From Omphiscola glabra (Eukaryota; Mollusca; Gastropoda; Lymnaeidae), in assembly GCA_964017045.1 (NCBI GenBank), contig OZ024795.1:54909350-54973349 (forward strand): 64,000 bases of DNA, in the 5' to 3' direction. The notes under the pieces are model-generated. The model ran no database searches and was not told the origin of the DNA. It worked only from the letters and a program-made list of their open reading frames with translations. Shown in pieces: positions 46,797 through 59,637 of the stretch; positions within the stretch are counted from its first letter, which is position 1; each line of letters opens with the position of its first letter. A program made the position numbers and the translations under genes.

Positions 46797-46967
46797 GTCA
46801 GTTCACACGATCAAATTTCGCGTCAAAGTGTTGTATGAACGCACTATTTTGTGCGTGGTTTCTTTTTTGGGAAATTTGATCAAATAGTAATTTGAAAGTT
46901 GTGACAAGGCTTCAAACACGAATTGCATCAAATGCTTGAAGGAAAATTTGATCGTGTGAACCGACCC
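46797..46967. mobile_element. MITE, copy B
   Basis: Left end GCGTCAGTTCACACGATCAA (from about 46795) and inverted right end GGGTCGGTTCACACGATCAA. GTA flanks the element on both sides if the first G is counted as terminal, so a 3-bp duplication as in Harbinger-type elements is possible. A related copy lies at 60399-62265. Confidence 0.78.
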
Positions 46968-47829
46968 GTAATGTCACACTGATCAGCATGAGCGAAGAGA
47001 AGTGCAGAAATTGAGGGTGTCGAAAACTTTTGGTCAAATTCATGCCTTTTAGCGCATAATTGAATTCAGTATTTCTTTATGACAAATTAATATAATGATC
47101 AAGAATATCTCTAACTCCGCCCAGCCAAACATGAACTAAATTCATTCCAGTTAAGGCACCCTGAGGGTATACTTTTTGTCCTAGGTTATTCTCATACCTT
47201 AAATCTTTATAGAACCCAGAAAATTTTGATAAATTCAAAATGCAAGAATGTATTTAAGAACATACCCAAATTTAGTTTTGCAACATTCTACACTTAATAG
47301 GAGATCAATGAAAGATTCTAGATAAAAATGTAGGTGTCATTTAACCTCGGAGCCAACGCGTTGGCCCCACAAGCCTTACAACTGCAGGGGCCTCGGATAA
47401 TTTAGAGCTTTTTTATTATCTACTTTGAATGCAAAGTGAGGGAGGACAAAAACCGAAAAGTGGCAAGAGGTCTCAAAAAGTCAAGTGACTGCTCTGCTGG
47501 ACCTGTTTGCTTTATACAATTCAGTAAACAGTATGTGGCTTTAAATTTTTTTTTTAATCTTTATCTTTAATTATTAGGGTAAACTTCGTAATTATTGAAT
47601 GAATGTTCAACACACACAAAAAACAACATTCCTTCCAAAACTAAGGTTTTAATCACAACAAGCACTGTGCTAGCATCATTTTACTCAAATCAAAAAACAA
47701 ATTATTTTTTATACTGGTAATGACTTTTTACTTTTCTAAATATTATCAAGTTTTTCAGTCAAAGAGAAGAAAAAATGATTTGTCAAAATTTCTATATATT
47801 TTTATGGGTTTTCAGAATTTGTATGTACA
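46968..47829. other. no gene seen
   Basis: AT-rich spacer. No open frame, RNA gene or repeat structure that I can support. Confidence 0.55.
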
Positions 47830-48250
47830 TTGACACACCTATAGATAAACCTATGCTCTAGTAGATAAACTTGTGTACTAGTACATTAACACACCTAAGA
47901 TCATCCTGTTCACTAGTACATTGACACACCTATAAGCCTGTTCATTAGTACATTGACACACCTATAAACCTGTTCACTAGTACATTGACACACCTATAAA
48001 CCTGTTCACTAGTACATTGACACACCCTGTGCACTAGTAGATAAACTTGTCACTAGTACACTGACATGCCTATAAACCTGTGCACTAGTAGATAAACCTG
48101 TCACTAACACAATGACACACTTATAGATAAAACTGTGCACTAATACACTGATGTGCATATAGATAAACTTGTGCACTAGTACAGTGATACACCTACAGAT
48201 AAATGAGTGCACTAATACAATGACCCACTTATAGATAGACCTGTGCACTA
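47830..48250. repeat. 32-bp minisatellite, degenerate
   Basis: About 12 units built on ACTAGTACATTGACACACCT and ATAAACCTGTTC, with unit length changes. A minus-strand frame of 79 codons across it is repeat-derived. Confidence 0.87.
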
Positions 48251-48478
48251 TTACTGGCTTGAAAAAGGAACCAAAAAAAAAAGCTTAAATTTAAATATTT
48301 TTCAAAAATCTTTATAATATGAGTGTTACACATCAAGCAATTTGCAAAGCTGTATATTCCCAATATTTGTAAATGGCAATGGCAGTTGTACTTGTACTTG
48401 CACCAAACAAAATGAAACCTTTCCTTTGCCAGGTTGGGTACTTATCTTTGAAAGAAATGAAAGAAGTTTTTATAAGCT

Positions 48479-51400
48479 ACTAGCGAGTACCCGGCATGCG
48501 TTGCAATGCCACTCATCGAAATAAAGTGTCCGTGTTTTAATAATTTTTTTGTAAGTTCTTCTAATAAACACCTTTTTTTAACCGTCTGGTGCGTATTCGA
48601 ATTAAATAGAAGGTTTTAAGAAGTGTCAGCAGACCACACGCAGCTGTCCGTGTGGGAAGCATGGATTTTCCAAATTTAGTCCCAAAACATATAGCGATTG
48701 ATCCCCCCATGCAATAGCTATGTTTGAAATTATATTTATATGGCTCATTTATTACATATAAACAAATTTAGGGCCCCCGGCCCCAAAAGTAATATTGTGA
48801 AATATTTGTACTAAATCAGAAACCTATTTATTAAGTCACATATACAAAATGAAATGTCACAGTAATTCCACCCACTTATGCAATAGCTCTGCTTGACGTT
48901 ATATTTACATAGCTCATATAAGAAAAAAAAAAGAATTTAAGGCCCCCGGCCCAAAGCGGAATATTGTAAAATATTTGCACTTCTTTAGAAACCTAATGCG
49001 GGCCTGCACACAACAACTCACTGAAAGTTTATCGCATTCAGATGAATAGTATAGGAACTCATACGGACATTATATTTAAATAGCTCATATTAGAAAGAAA
49101 AACTACTTTAGGGCCCCGGTCCAAAACTGGTAATTCTTTGTAAAATGAATGGGTTTTGATATTCATGGATATACTTTTGTAAATGTACTTACGTTGTGTT
49201 AACGTCATTTATTTTCTTAATTCGTAAAATGAGAATATAGCATCTATTTTTCACAACAGTAATATCATTGGATTTAAAGATATAAAATTGTACACACTCT
49301 ATTTCCTAACCCCCATATATATGTACCTAAGAAGGCAAATTATTTGTCAAATTCATTTTGTCAACTTCCCCCTCCCCCAAACAGAGTTTTAAAGAAATTA
49401 ATAAAATCATCCACGGGATTGTAATCCACTTACTTACGCAAAAACAATTTTTTTGCATTTCAAATGCTTTGTTCTTATTTAAATGAGTGATAAGTGCATT
49501 AGTGGATGCTATTTGGATATGTAGTTTCGCTGCACTGATTGCATTAAACGGCATTTTCGTATTAAAAGTATATTTAAAGGTTAAGGTTTTTTTAAATTTA
49601 TTTTATTAATTTATAAATTTCAAAAATGTATATTTTTGGAAAGAATAAAAGTAAAAGTTTATTAAACGTTAAAAATAAAAAGCAAAAATTGTATTTCTTT
49701 TTTTAAATTGTAGCAATTTAAAAAGCAATCTATTATATTTATTAATTTTACTTTTAGGAAGGGGGAAATACATTATCAATTATTAGGCGCGGTTATTAAA
49801 TCAGATAAATTTTTGCATTGAATAAATAGACAATTTGAGTTCTGAGGTCATTTGCGTTATTATTTAGAACACATTAATTTTACTTTTATTACGCAATATT
49901 TGGAACGTACTTAAAAATGCACTACAATCAACAGATGTTTTGGTTTCCCCGATAAATGTGATTACAGTGTAATTCTTTGATTATAATTTGTTTTATTAAT
50001 TTTCATAACTTTCAACCACATATAAAATGTTTAAAATAGTTCCTTAGTTGTTACTCCAGATTTATTTGTAATTTATATTATTAATACTTAAAATTTTATT
50101 AAAATTAAAGCGAATATACAATATATTTTTCGCATTACCATTGATTCGAGTTCCTTAAAATAATAAAAGAAAACTATGATTGTTTTAAAAAATGGGAACG
50201 TATTTAAATCGTATCGGTTCTTTGTGAGTTACGGTCAGCATAGATCATTCTTATATAATAGATGTATTACTACATCATTGCTATTCAAAATCACAACACA
50301 TTTACAAAGCTATATCCGATTCTAAAATACGTCACAAAATTCAAGCTTATTAATAAAAACAACAAAAATACTCTCTACACTAAACATGCAAAAACGTGTT
50401 TTCTCTGCTCTTGCTACAAATTGATGTCTGTTGGCATTTGTTCAAGGGCGGTTGAGTTGATAGCTCCGTTTGAAATTATTTTGATAAAGTTTGTTAAAGA
50501 AAACAAAACGAATTTAAGGACATCGGCCCATGCGTAATATTGTAAAATGTTGTTCTAATTTAGAAACATTTGCGGGAGCGCGCATATCAATTCACCAAAG
50601 TTTTTATCGCAATCGGATGAATGGTATAGGAATGCATACGATAATTATATAGATAATAAATGGTGGAAAACGAATTAAGGCCCCCGGCCACAAACGGAAT
50701 ATTGTAGAATTGTTGTATTACTTCAGAAACCTACTTATTATATCACAAAATTAAAAAAAGAGAAACATATTACTGAAGTTGTATCGCATTCAGATAAATG
50801 GTATAGGAGTGCATACGGATATTATTTTTTACAAAGCTCATATAAGAAAAATAACGATTTTGGGGCCAACGGCCAAAAACGGATTATTTTAAAAGTGTTG
50901 TAACTACTTCAGAAACCTAATTACTATGTGACACACACAATTTAATGTCGCTATTTGTATTTTATTAAAAATCTATCCATCCACACATTAGCTCTGTTTG
51001 AAATTGTATTTGTATAGCTCATAAAGGAAAAATAGAACTTAGGGCCCCTGGCTCAAAAAAGAATATTTTAAACGGTTGTAATAATTTGAAAAGCTTTGCG
51101 GACGTGGGTAAAACATTTTACTAAAGTTTTATCGCATTCAGATAAATGATATAGGAGCGCATACAGAAATTATTTTGTACAAAGCTCATATAAGAAAAAA
51201 AAGAATTTGGGAACAACGGCTGAAAACGGAATATTTTAAAAGTAATGTAATTACTCATTAACATGGGCGACCTTATGGACAACCTTTCAACAAAGTTTTG
51301 TTGCAATCGCATGAATGGTGTAGGAGCGCATACGGTTTGAAATTATATTTATATAGCTCCTTTAAGAAAAAATGAACATGGGGCCCCTGGCTCAAAACGG

Positions 51401-52400
51401 AATATTTTAAAATAGTTGTAATAATTTAGAAACCTTTGTGGGCATGATCGCAACATATCGTCAAAGTTTTAGCGTATTCGAATAAATGGTGTAGGAGCGC
51501 AGACGAAACCTATAGTTTACAAAGCTCATATAAGAAAAAAAAACGATTTTGGGGCCAACGGCCAAAACAAAGTATTTTAAAAGTTTTATAATGACTCAGT
51601 AAAATGCGCGAGCTTATGGAATACAACTCTCCAATGTTTTGTTGCAATCGCATGAATGGTGTAGGAGCGCATACGGTTTGAAATTATATTTATATAGCTC
51701 CTTTAAGAAAAAATGAACATGGGGCCCCTGGCTCAAAACGGAATATTTTAAAATAGTTGTAATAATTTAGAAACCTTTGTGGGCATGATCGCAACATCTC
51801 GTCAAAGTTTTAGCGTATTCGAATAAATGGTGTAGGAGCTCAGACGAAACCTATAGTTTACAAAGCTCATATAAGAAAAAAAAACGATTTTGGGGCTAAC
51901 GGCCAAAACAAAATATTTTAAAAGTGTTATAATGACTCAGTAAAATGCGCGAGCTTATGGAATACAACTCGCCAATGTTTTGTCGCAATCGCATGAATGG
52001 TGTAGGAGCGCATTCGGTTTGAAACTATATTTATATAGCTCATATAAGAAAAAACGAACACGGGGCCCCTGGCTCAAAACGGAATATTTTAAAACGTTTA
52101 TAATTATTTCCAAACCTTTGTGGGCGTGCTTGTAACATTTTACCCAAGATTTAGCGCATTCAGACGAATGGCGTAGGAGCGCAGACGGAAATATTTTTTA
52201 CAAAGCTCGTATAAGAAAAAAAACGAATGAATGGCCAACGGCCGAAAACTAAATAATTGAAAAGTTTTTTAATGTCGCAGTTAAATGCCCAGGTAGGTGG
52301 CCAACAACTCACCAAAGTTTTGTTGCAATCGCATGAATGGTGTGGGAGCGCATACGAGACAAACATACATACATACATACATTCATTTTTATATATATAG
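48479..52400. repeat. 3.9-kb repeat of diverged monomers, unclassified
   Basis: It begins ACTAGCGAGTACCCGGCATG CGTTGCAATGCC and ends in (CATA)n, CATTCATTTTTATATATATA G. Between lie about 20 monomers of about 170 bp. They alternate TTTGAAATTATATTTATATA GCTC, GGGCCCCTGGCTCAAAACGG and CGCATGAATGGTGTAGGAGC blocks. From 51311 two consecutive 341-bp double units (starts 51311, 51652, 51993) are almost identical. No protein is encoded. The ends are not inverted repeats. A single related monomer lies at 8040-8260. Confidence 0.82.
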
Positions 52401-52954
52401 AAGATTATTTATTGATCCAAATAAATAGAAACGTTTTTTTTTTTTATTACATAGTACATATTCATTTTCAGCACCTAAAAATTACATTAAATGCATACTT
52501 TAACACAGACAACATTTTACAATTATAATCACTTTTGAAGTATTTCTCTAGTGTATTAATCAGCCATCAATGAATGCCATTAGTGACAATAATGACTTAA
52601 CTAGTGATAATAAAGACCGGGATCATTTAGGCTTTGAAACTGTTTGGAAGCTTTGGAGAGTTACTAGTTAATAACTAGTGCAAAAAATGAAAACATTGAT
52701 AAACTATTAAAGATTACAACAAAACAAAGAAACTTTTCACCAAGGTAACGAGGACAAAGTTTGAACCAAGAACCATCTTTGACCTAAATCATAGGCCTAG
52801 GCACTATGCGTTTTTCAAATGGCATTTACTTACATTTTAATCCATATTCTATATACAGACGGTTTTCTAAAATAAATTGTGTTAGTAAAGAAAAGGATAT
52901 CAAGATTACAGAATTTCATTTTCTTATTTCATATGAATGACAAATAAGATAATG
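52401..52954. other. downstream flank of MPST
   Basis: AT-rich sequence after the MPST stop codon (on the minus strand). It would contain the 3' untranslated region. I cannot fix the polyadenylation site. No other feature seen. Confidence 0.5.
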
Positions 52955-54894
52955 TTAGGCTGGCACATTCTGCTTGAGATGAGGTGGAGCTCGGTGATAC
53001 CATTCTGTCCAGGAGCCATCATACACAGCAATATCATCTTTACCTATCATGTGAGCGGCCAGGGCTAATACACAGGCAGATATTCCTGAGTCAAACAGAT
53101 AGTCATGCCATGTTAATGAACAAATATGTAGGAAATCATTCATGATTGATAAAGTTAAAACTTAGTAAAACTCAATTTATTTAGTATGTAGCTAAGGCCC
53201 TTAAGTCTTAAGTTAAAATCATAAAATGTAAGGCAATTAAAAAAAAAAAACAACCTGCATTTAACTTTTTGGTGATGGTCATTTGACTATCAGTATATTT
53301 ATGTTCACCTCATTTTTTTACCGTAGGGTTTATCAAGAAATATACTTATAAAGTGACAACAATGGTATCCGGTACTGGTAAATCTTTTAGGGACTCTATG
53401 ACCGGGATCAATTAATCTACCGTCAAGAAAATATGTATAGGGTACCCGTCAAATGTAGAGACTGATCTTAATAAAGAATTAATAATGGGGCACCAAGGCA
53501 ATCAAAAAGTAAGTTTTTTTTATGCACAAGTTTTTACAAATACTCGTTTTATCAACACACAAAAAATGTACCTATAACAGTAACCGGCAAGGAATTTATA
53601 CTCTAGGGGAATAATAGCTTAGGGTACCGGGTGCCGCAATTATTGGGAATTACTCATTTGTTTACTTCTTTCTGTAATTGTAATGGGTGGAAACAGCCAG
53701 GAATTAGCCGTTATAGAATTAAAACGGTAACAACAGATCAAATTTAAATTGTAAATTCAACAACAAAGAGGTAATTGAAACTGTACCTGACCCACAAGAA
53801 ACAACAAATGGTTTGTTGAGGTCAACGCCAGCATCCTGGAATAACTTTCTTATTTCCTCAGGAGATTTCATGGTTCTTTCTTCTAGGTTCATTGTTGCCA
53901 TAAAAGGAATATTTATTGAGTTTGGGATGGCACCTGGCTTTGTGTCTAGAATTTTAAAAGTTTTTATCAAGTCAGGTTAGCCATAAAAAAAACCAATTAG
54001 TTTTGTGCTTATATTTTCCAAAAATTGTATGCTTATTCCTAGAACTAGAAATTGTATGATTATGGGCATGGGATACATAAACAATATTTTAAGAAAAGGA
54101 CATAAATACCAGGTGAGACTTATATTGCAACCGTTAACTGAAAATGTTTAACAAATAAATAAAGCATAAATAAACAAGACTAAATGTTATTATATATCAC
54201 TAATTTTCAGTTTCTTCAAGACAAAAGGACATACAATTAATACTGGTGCCAAGTGTAAGATAAACAATATTTGAAATGAATTTTACTCAATCGACTGACC
54301 ATCTCTTGGTTCTGGTGATATACCCTTAAAACGGCCTTCAGGTCTAGCATCAACAAGTTGAAACTCTGGCTTTTCCAAATTTCTTGTAATGTCATCTATT
54401 CTTTTAATAAAATTGAGATTAAATTTAGCTTTAAAATTTTCCCTAGCCACAGGAATTAATTCTTTGGTGACTGGCCCACCCTCAGCAATCCATTTCGGTA
54501 AACCTCCTTCTAAGACGGATACTTGATTATGTCCAAATAATCTGAATGTCCACCAAACCCGTTGTGCAGAGAACAAAGGAAACTGTGGGTTATTATCATA
54601 TACGATTACATGTGTGTCATTGGTGATTCCTAAAGAACCAACATAATCTTCCATAACTTCAGGAGAGGGTATCATATGAGGGAGGTCTGTTGCTTTCTCA
54701 GCACACTCATCAATGTCAAAGAAAAGTGCACCAGGGATATGCTTTTCTGTGAACTCCAGTGCCGCCTTCCTCCCTGTGTTAGGTAAATGCCATGAGGCAT
54801 CCAAAATCCTGTATTTGGAAGAGTTTTTGCTTAGCGGTAGCAGATCTTTCACCCATTTGACTGTCACAAGACTTGAGTTCAAAGTTCTTTGCAT
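52955..54894 (-). CDS. MPST: 3-mercaptopyruvate sulfurtransferase, three exons, 294 aa
   Basis: Coding exons on the minus strand are 54894-54300, 53945-53787 and 53085-52955; all introns are GT-AG in phase 1, and the total is 885 bases (294 codons plus stop). The product has two rhodanese domains. The first (about residues 10-145, with [10 protein letters not shown] and [14 protein letters not shown]) lacks the catalytic Cys. The second (about 175-288) holds VDARPEGRF with R188, PEPRD with R197, and the CGSGIS loop with C249. CGSG marks mercaptopyruvate sulfurtransferase, since thiosulfate sulfurtransferase has CRKG. Length and Arg positions match the human enzyme (297 aa, R188, R197, C248). 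The enzyme moves sulfur from 3-mercaptopyruvate to a thiol acceptor in cysteine breakdown and hydrogen sulfide production, in cytosol and mitochondria. The ATG used gives the family's usual N-terminus. This is the only clear host gene in the window. Confidence 0.95.
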
Positions 54895-55422
54895 TTTAGG
54901 AACTGGTAATGAGAGAAATTTTAATTAGTGTTATGAGCAATTAGTTGATGTGATAATGACATATAGTGGTACTGGTATCGTAGATAAAAATTAAATAATT
55001 CTTAACAAGGGAAGTGAACTACTAACTACGAAATACTAACAGTACGTGAACTATACTTTGTTTTTCTTCCTGTAGGGACAGTGCTCGCTTGAGCTTTGGG
55101 TTGACCAAATAAATTATTTCTTAGTCAAAAGCAGGAGATGGTGTTTTTTTTTATACGAGTTGATCTAAAGATTTGGTCTACTATTTACTACTAACTAATA
55201 CTACTAGACTCTAAGGTAATTTGCTGTTTGTTAATCTAACTCCACCTTCTTTTTTTTTTAATTCCAATAAATTGTTTTGAAATATTTGAAAGAAATATCA
55301 GCCAAGATTGGAACACATTTTGTGTGTGCAATGCCAGTGTGTAAAATAATGCAGTGATTTATGTTCAAAAAGCTAAAATGAAAGGTACAGCATTATTTAT
55401 AAAGCCTTAACGGTATCTATTA
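54895..55422. other. upstream flank of MPST
   Basis: AT-rich sequence upstream of the MPST start. It should contain the promoter and 5' untranslated region, but I see no clear TATA box or initiator. Confidence 0.45.
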
Positions 55423-55494
55423 TAATTTAAAATTACAGTTAATTCTGATGTCAACTGTTGGACAGTGACATAGAATTAACTGTAATTATAAATT
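55423..55494. repeat. 72-bp hairpin with 30-bp stem
   Basis: The left arm TAATTTAAAATTACAGTTAA TTCTGATGTCA pairs with the inverted arm ending at 55494, with one mismatch and one bulged base. The loop is 11 bases. The size is like a microRNA precursor, but the stem is AT-rich and the short inverted end may equally be a tiny MITE. Confidence 0.75.
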
Positions 55495-55903
55495 ACAGAA
55501 ATCTAAATTTGGTAGGCAGATAGTTTTTACCACACATCAGGGTTAGTTTGCAATAGGCATAGGAATGTGATACCTCAACTTTTACTTTTAATCCTCATTT
55601 TAGTCTATTTAGGATTGTTGAGTGGATAAGAACACTCTCTTGTATTTATTTATTTGGCCACATTTTGTTTCTTCCAATAAATACATTTAATAAGACTAGG
55701 TGACTAGGTGCATGAACTGAAATACTCAAATAGCTGTATTGTGATTTGATTACTTTTGTATGCACCACATATTGCATATATAATTTAATATAATATACCC
55801 AAATAGCGTTATTGTGATTGGATTACTCTTGACATTTATAATATACTCTTCTTATTCATTGCTTTATTCAAATTTAAATTCAAAGGTGGAGCTATGTTGG
55901 TAG

Positions 55904-57114
55904 GGGGTCGTCCATTAATTACGTCAACAATTTTTATGCAATTTTTAAGCCCTCTTTCAACAACTGTCAAACTTTCGATGACCCCCTCTATTTAATTGTC
56001 AACATTTTATACCCCCCCCCCCCCAAAGAAAAAGAATTATAATATAAATAAACTTATAATTATAAATCCGTTTTACTTTGTGCTGATGTATTTTTAACTG
56101 TAGGAAAAACATTTTATTACATCTTTAGCTTTTTAATCAACAAGTTAAAAAGTTTTTGCACTTAAATTTTATAATGCAGAATCAATTAAAATTTTGTTAA
56201 AGACTAAGTATCATTGTTTGTGGAAGTGTAAATATGATTATTGTCAGTATAGTTTCTAGCTGCTATCATCTTCCCATGGAATAGCCAGGTGCTGCTCTAT
56301 TGTAGCAATGGGCATCAGGGACATCATTTGGGTAGGCCAGGGGGTATTTGCACCCCCCCCCCCCGATATTGCAGGTTTTTTTATTTAAATTGCTATGTTC
56401 AGTGGCGCCTTCAGTAATATACAACTTAACAAGCCAACCAAGTTTTGGTTTTGTCCCGCACCCCGCTGAAAAAACTGAAATGATGCCCCTGATGGGCATA
56501 GTCTATATAGTAGCTGATTAATCATTTTCATCTTGCTAAACTGATATACCAGACAAAGTCAACATCATCCTTATCTAACTATTTAGCACTTAAAATAGAA
56601 GTATTGTCGGTGTGAGCAATAATTGCCATAAGATGTCTCTGAGTTGGTATAGTTGAACACCGATGAGTTGGTGTTTTTTTTAAATTGAACACCATGCAGA
56701 CCTGTTTACCCTCAAACTCTTAAAATCGTACAACATCGTCACACAATCGTTCCATACATTATCTTAATAGTAAAAAATAAACATACATATATAATTTATA
56801 CACCTCAAAATCATACATTGTACGCCAAAATCGTAAGAGTAAACAGGTCTGCACCATGTACAATGATGTGTTAATCATTCTAGGGAGCAGATACAGAGAA
56901 AAATGACAGGTGAAGAGAGGCTAACTTTTGACTTCTCTTGCACTAAAAAAGTGTGCTAACATTCTGACCAGCCATCTGTAAAAGCCTTAAAATATATGAC
57001 TATTTACACTCATTAAATTGTTCAAAATAATGTAAGAACAAGTCAATTTTTAAGATTTAAATTTTTTTTAGAAAAAACATGATGATTGACGTTGAGGTAA
57101 TTAATGGACGCCCC
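55904..57114. mobile_element. 1.2-kb DNA transposon with TAG flanks, non-autonomous
   Basis: Starts GGGGTCGTCCATTAATTACG TCAAC and ends with the inverted GGGGCGTCCATTAATTACCT CAACG. TAG lies on both sides (55901-55903 and 57115-57117), consistent with a 3-bp target duplication. The interior has poly-C tracts (near 56010 and 56350) and no transposase. A 155-bp MITE is nested inside. Confidence 0.8.
56697..56851. mobile_element. 155-bp MITE nested in 55904-57114
   Basis: Starts CAGACCTGTTTACCCTC and ends with the inverted CAGACCTGTTTACTCTTACG. Exact 7-bp duplications CACCATG lie at 56690-56696 and 56852-56858. A longer inverted similarity (AAAATCGTACAA against ATTTTGGCGTACAATG) continues inward. 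Non-coding. Confidence 0.88.
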
Positions 57115-57117
57115 TAG

Positions 57118-57812
57118 GTTGTCGGTTTTTTTTTTTGGAAGGGGGGGGGGGGGTGTTGAATCAGAGTAATGGTGGAGAGGAAGGGGAGAAGGGGGGGGGG
57201 GCTGATTTTGTGACCCTGTGACTAAATTGTGTGAGATGCAGGACAAGGTGTCACAAACTGTTAGGTAAAGTTTTAAGTAACATTCAGCAACATTTTTGCA
57301 ACTTTATCCTTTATCAGTTAAGCAAAGGTCAAATTGTACATTAAAGTTTTGGAAGAATTGTGATGTATGGTAATGGTATACCTATGAATATGTACAGTTG
57401 ACAATATTAAGCATAATTTCTATTTATGATTTTGATGTGTCTGACAAGTATAATTCTCATCATTTGACACAAAAAAGGGTCAACAGTTGGGACTTGGATA
57501 ATAAAAAATGTTGCCCATTGACACTGCTGCAATAATAATATTTATATTGATTGATTGGAGTTCTTATATAGCGCTAATTCCATGCTATGGTAACATGCTC
57601 GTTGCGCTCCGATGTTAGATGTTCGAGAGGCCTCACTTTCTTCTCATCAGGACTTTCATTTTGTAGAGGCAGAACCAGTTTCTGATCCCCCAACAATAGT
57701 TAAACTTGATGAAGTCACAATGTGTTGAAGACTTATGACAAACGACCTTGCATTGTAATCCTAATCGTGTTCCCCTGGCGGCAGCCATTTTTGTATAACA
57801 CCTCATTATATT
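57118..57812. other. spacer with poly-G tracts and a repeat fragment
   Basis: G-rich homopolymers lie near 57140-57152 and 57190-57200. At 57545-57660 TTCTTATATAGCGCTAATTC CATGCTATGG and the following bases look like a dispersed repeat, but I cannot classify it. No gene seen. Confidence 0.5.
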
Positions 57813-58127
57813 TCAACCCCTTCCTTTGAATTTGATGCTGTCGGTTGTTCCTTCGGCACGGAAAATGTTAAATTCGTCCAGTGCCACTGCTGAATCTGGT
57901 AACGTTTCGTTAAGCCATGTTTCTGTCAGGCACATTAAAGAGCTCATACGAAATTGATAGAAATGCCTACAGAAACAACCCACATCATCCATCTTGTTAC
58001 GTAGTGATCTAACGTTTCCCAAAACAACTTGTGGAAGAAAGTCTCGCTGTCCCATGTTTCCGCATTTTAAACGAATGCCTCCCCTTCTTCCCTGCTTTCT
58101 TCCTTTTAGTCGTGAGTTGGTCCCCAT
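57813..58127 (-). pseudogene. LINE endonuclease N-terminus, truncated
   Basis: A 104-codon minus-strand frame has RRGGIRLKCGN, VVLGNVRSLRNKMDDV, LMCLTETWLNETLPDSAV and DEFNIFRAEGT. These are the start of the APE-type endonuclease of CR1/Jockey-type LINEs: the NVRS-RNK-D block holds the first metal-binding Asn and TETWL the catalytic Glu. Homology stops after about 100 residues at the stop at 57813. The remaining endonuclease and all of the reverse transcriptase are absent. Confidence 0.85.
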
Positions 58128-59529
58128 TTGTTTTTGACATGGCGGAAGTTTACAAAAATGGCGGAAGTGACATTTTTATACCAGGCTGACTATTGAGATA
58201 TCCAAAGTCCATATTAAAGCTGTTTCCCGCGAAGAAAAAGACACAAAACATACAAGAAAATCATCCTTAGCAGATCGATTTGTACTGGAGTGAAACATAA
58301 TGAAATCCAACATGTAAAAACTGTAAAAAAGGCTGAAAAAGATGCACTGATGCAATCGAGTCGCCTGCAGAGCAGCGCCCCGGAAGTATATGGCTATATC
58401 GACATCGTACTTCTACAGTCTACATATTTATTTAATCACCGTTAATATATATTATTATTAATTATTATACAGTAGAAATTTAAAACAACAAAAAGGTCTA
58501 GAATAGATAAGTGTTAAATTTAAGAGTATGAATAATAAAATAATATAATATAGTAGAGTATATTGAGTAAGATTCAGATTAAATTATTAGAATAGAACGA
58601 TTAAATACAACCTCGCCTCAAAAGCAAAGATCATTGCCAAAGGCAACTACTTACTACATTAAGCTACGACTTCAGTGTCTACAGTTACAAAGTTTCCTTT
58701 TACAAAGTACTGAACTGATTGATTAGTTAGTAGGAATATGAATGAAATTAGTACAAAAACAATTTGATTGACAACGTCCAACAACAAAACAACAACAACG
58801 AGTCTCGCTCGTGTCACTGTCAGCTAAGGAATGAAAAAGTAAAAGAAAGCATCCGAAAAATATTTGAAATAAATATCGCTAAAAGAGCATACATGAGTAA
58901 AATAAGAACAAGACACACAGTACTAACACACTGTCAGTCAGGCATCACTCACGCAGGTACAGAAGATTTAGAGAAGAATGAAACGATGGGTCAGTCAAGT
59001 TCAAGGGTTAGGCCGCCGGAAGTAAATAAATGTCAACAGCTGCTGTGGCCATGACTGATTCAGGTCATGCCTCGGCCTTCACCTTTGATTGAGAAAATTG
59101 TGCCAACTTATCTCTGCTAAAATTAATTATAAATTACTTAAATTGCAAAAAAAAATTTTTTTTAAATAACTAAACCATACCAATATTCGAAAACATGAAC
59201 AAAAAGTTATGACTACTTGGGATTAAAAATACAATAAATAATTTATTTAATAATGCTTTCGTTACCGTTAGTCGCCGTTAGGCCTTTATGCTTTAGAATA
59301 ACTTAAAAGTAGAAGATGATTGATTATAAATGTAAATATTAATTATTATAATCATGTGGATGATGGTTGCAGATGGTATAATTCTGAAGGTTTTTTTTGT
59401 GGTGGGGGGGGGGAGGAGGAAGACACTTTTTGTTTAATAAGCGTACTTTTTATAAAAAGTATTTTTTAAAGTAGTTTTGTTTTACTTTTTAGGTCGAAGT
59501 GTACAAAGTTTCAACTCATTTAGATATTT
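58128..59529. other. no gene seen
   Basis: The first 300 bases may be 5' untranslated sequence of the LINE fragment on the minus strand (AAAATGGCGGAAGTGAC). The rest is AT-rich spacer with a poly-G tract near 59402-59415. A 96-codon open frame at 58764 has no supporting features. Confidence 0.5.
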
Positions 59530-59637
59530 GCTAATTTTTATGCGAAGCAGAGTGAGCCTAGCCCTAGGCCGGGGTACTGTGCTATATTATATAAAACCAC
59601 CTTAATAATAATAATAATAATAATAATATCAGGAAGT
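59530..59637 (+). mobile_element. LINE 3' tail
   Basis: GAGCCTAGCCCTAGGCCGGG GTACTGTGCTATA followed by (TAA)n matches the 3' tail of the LINE at 16640-17330 (GGGCCCAGCCCTAGGTTGGG GTACTACGCTATA). Only the tail is present. Confidence 0.75.
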
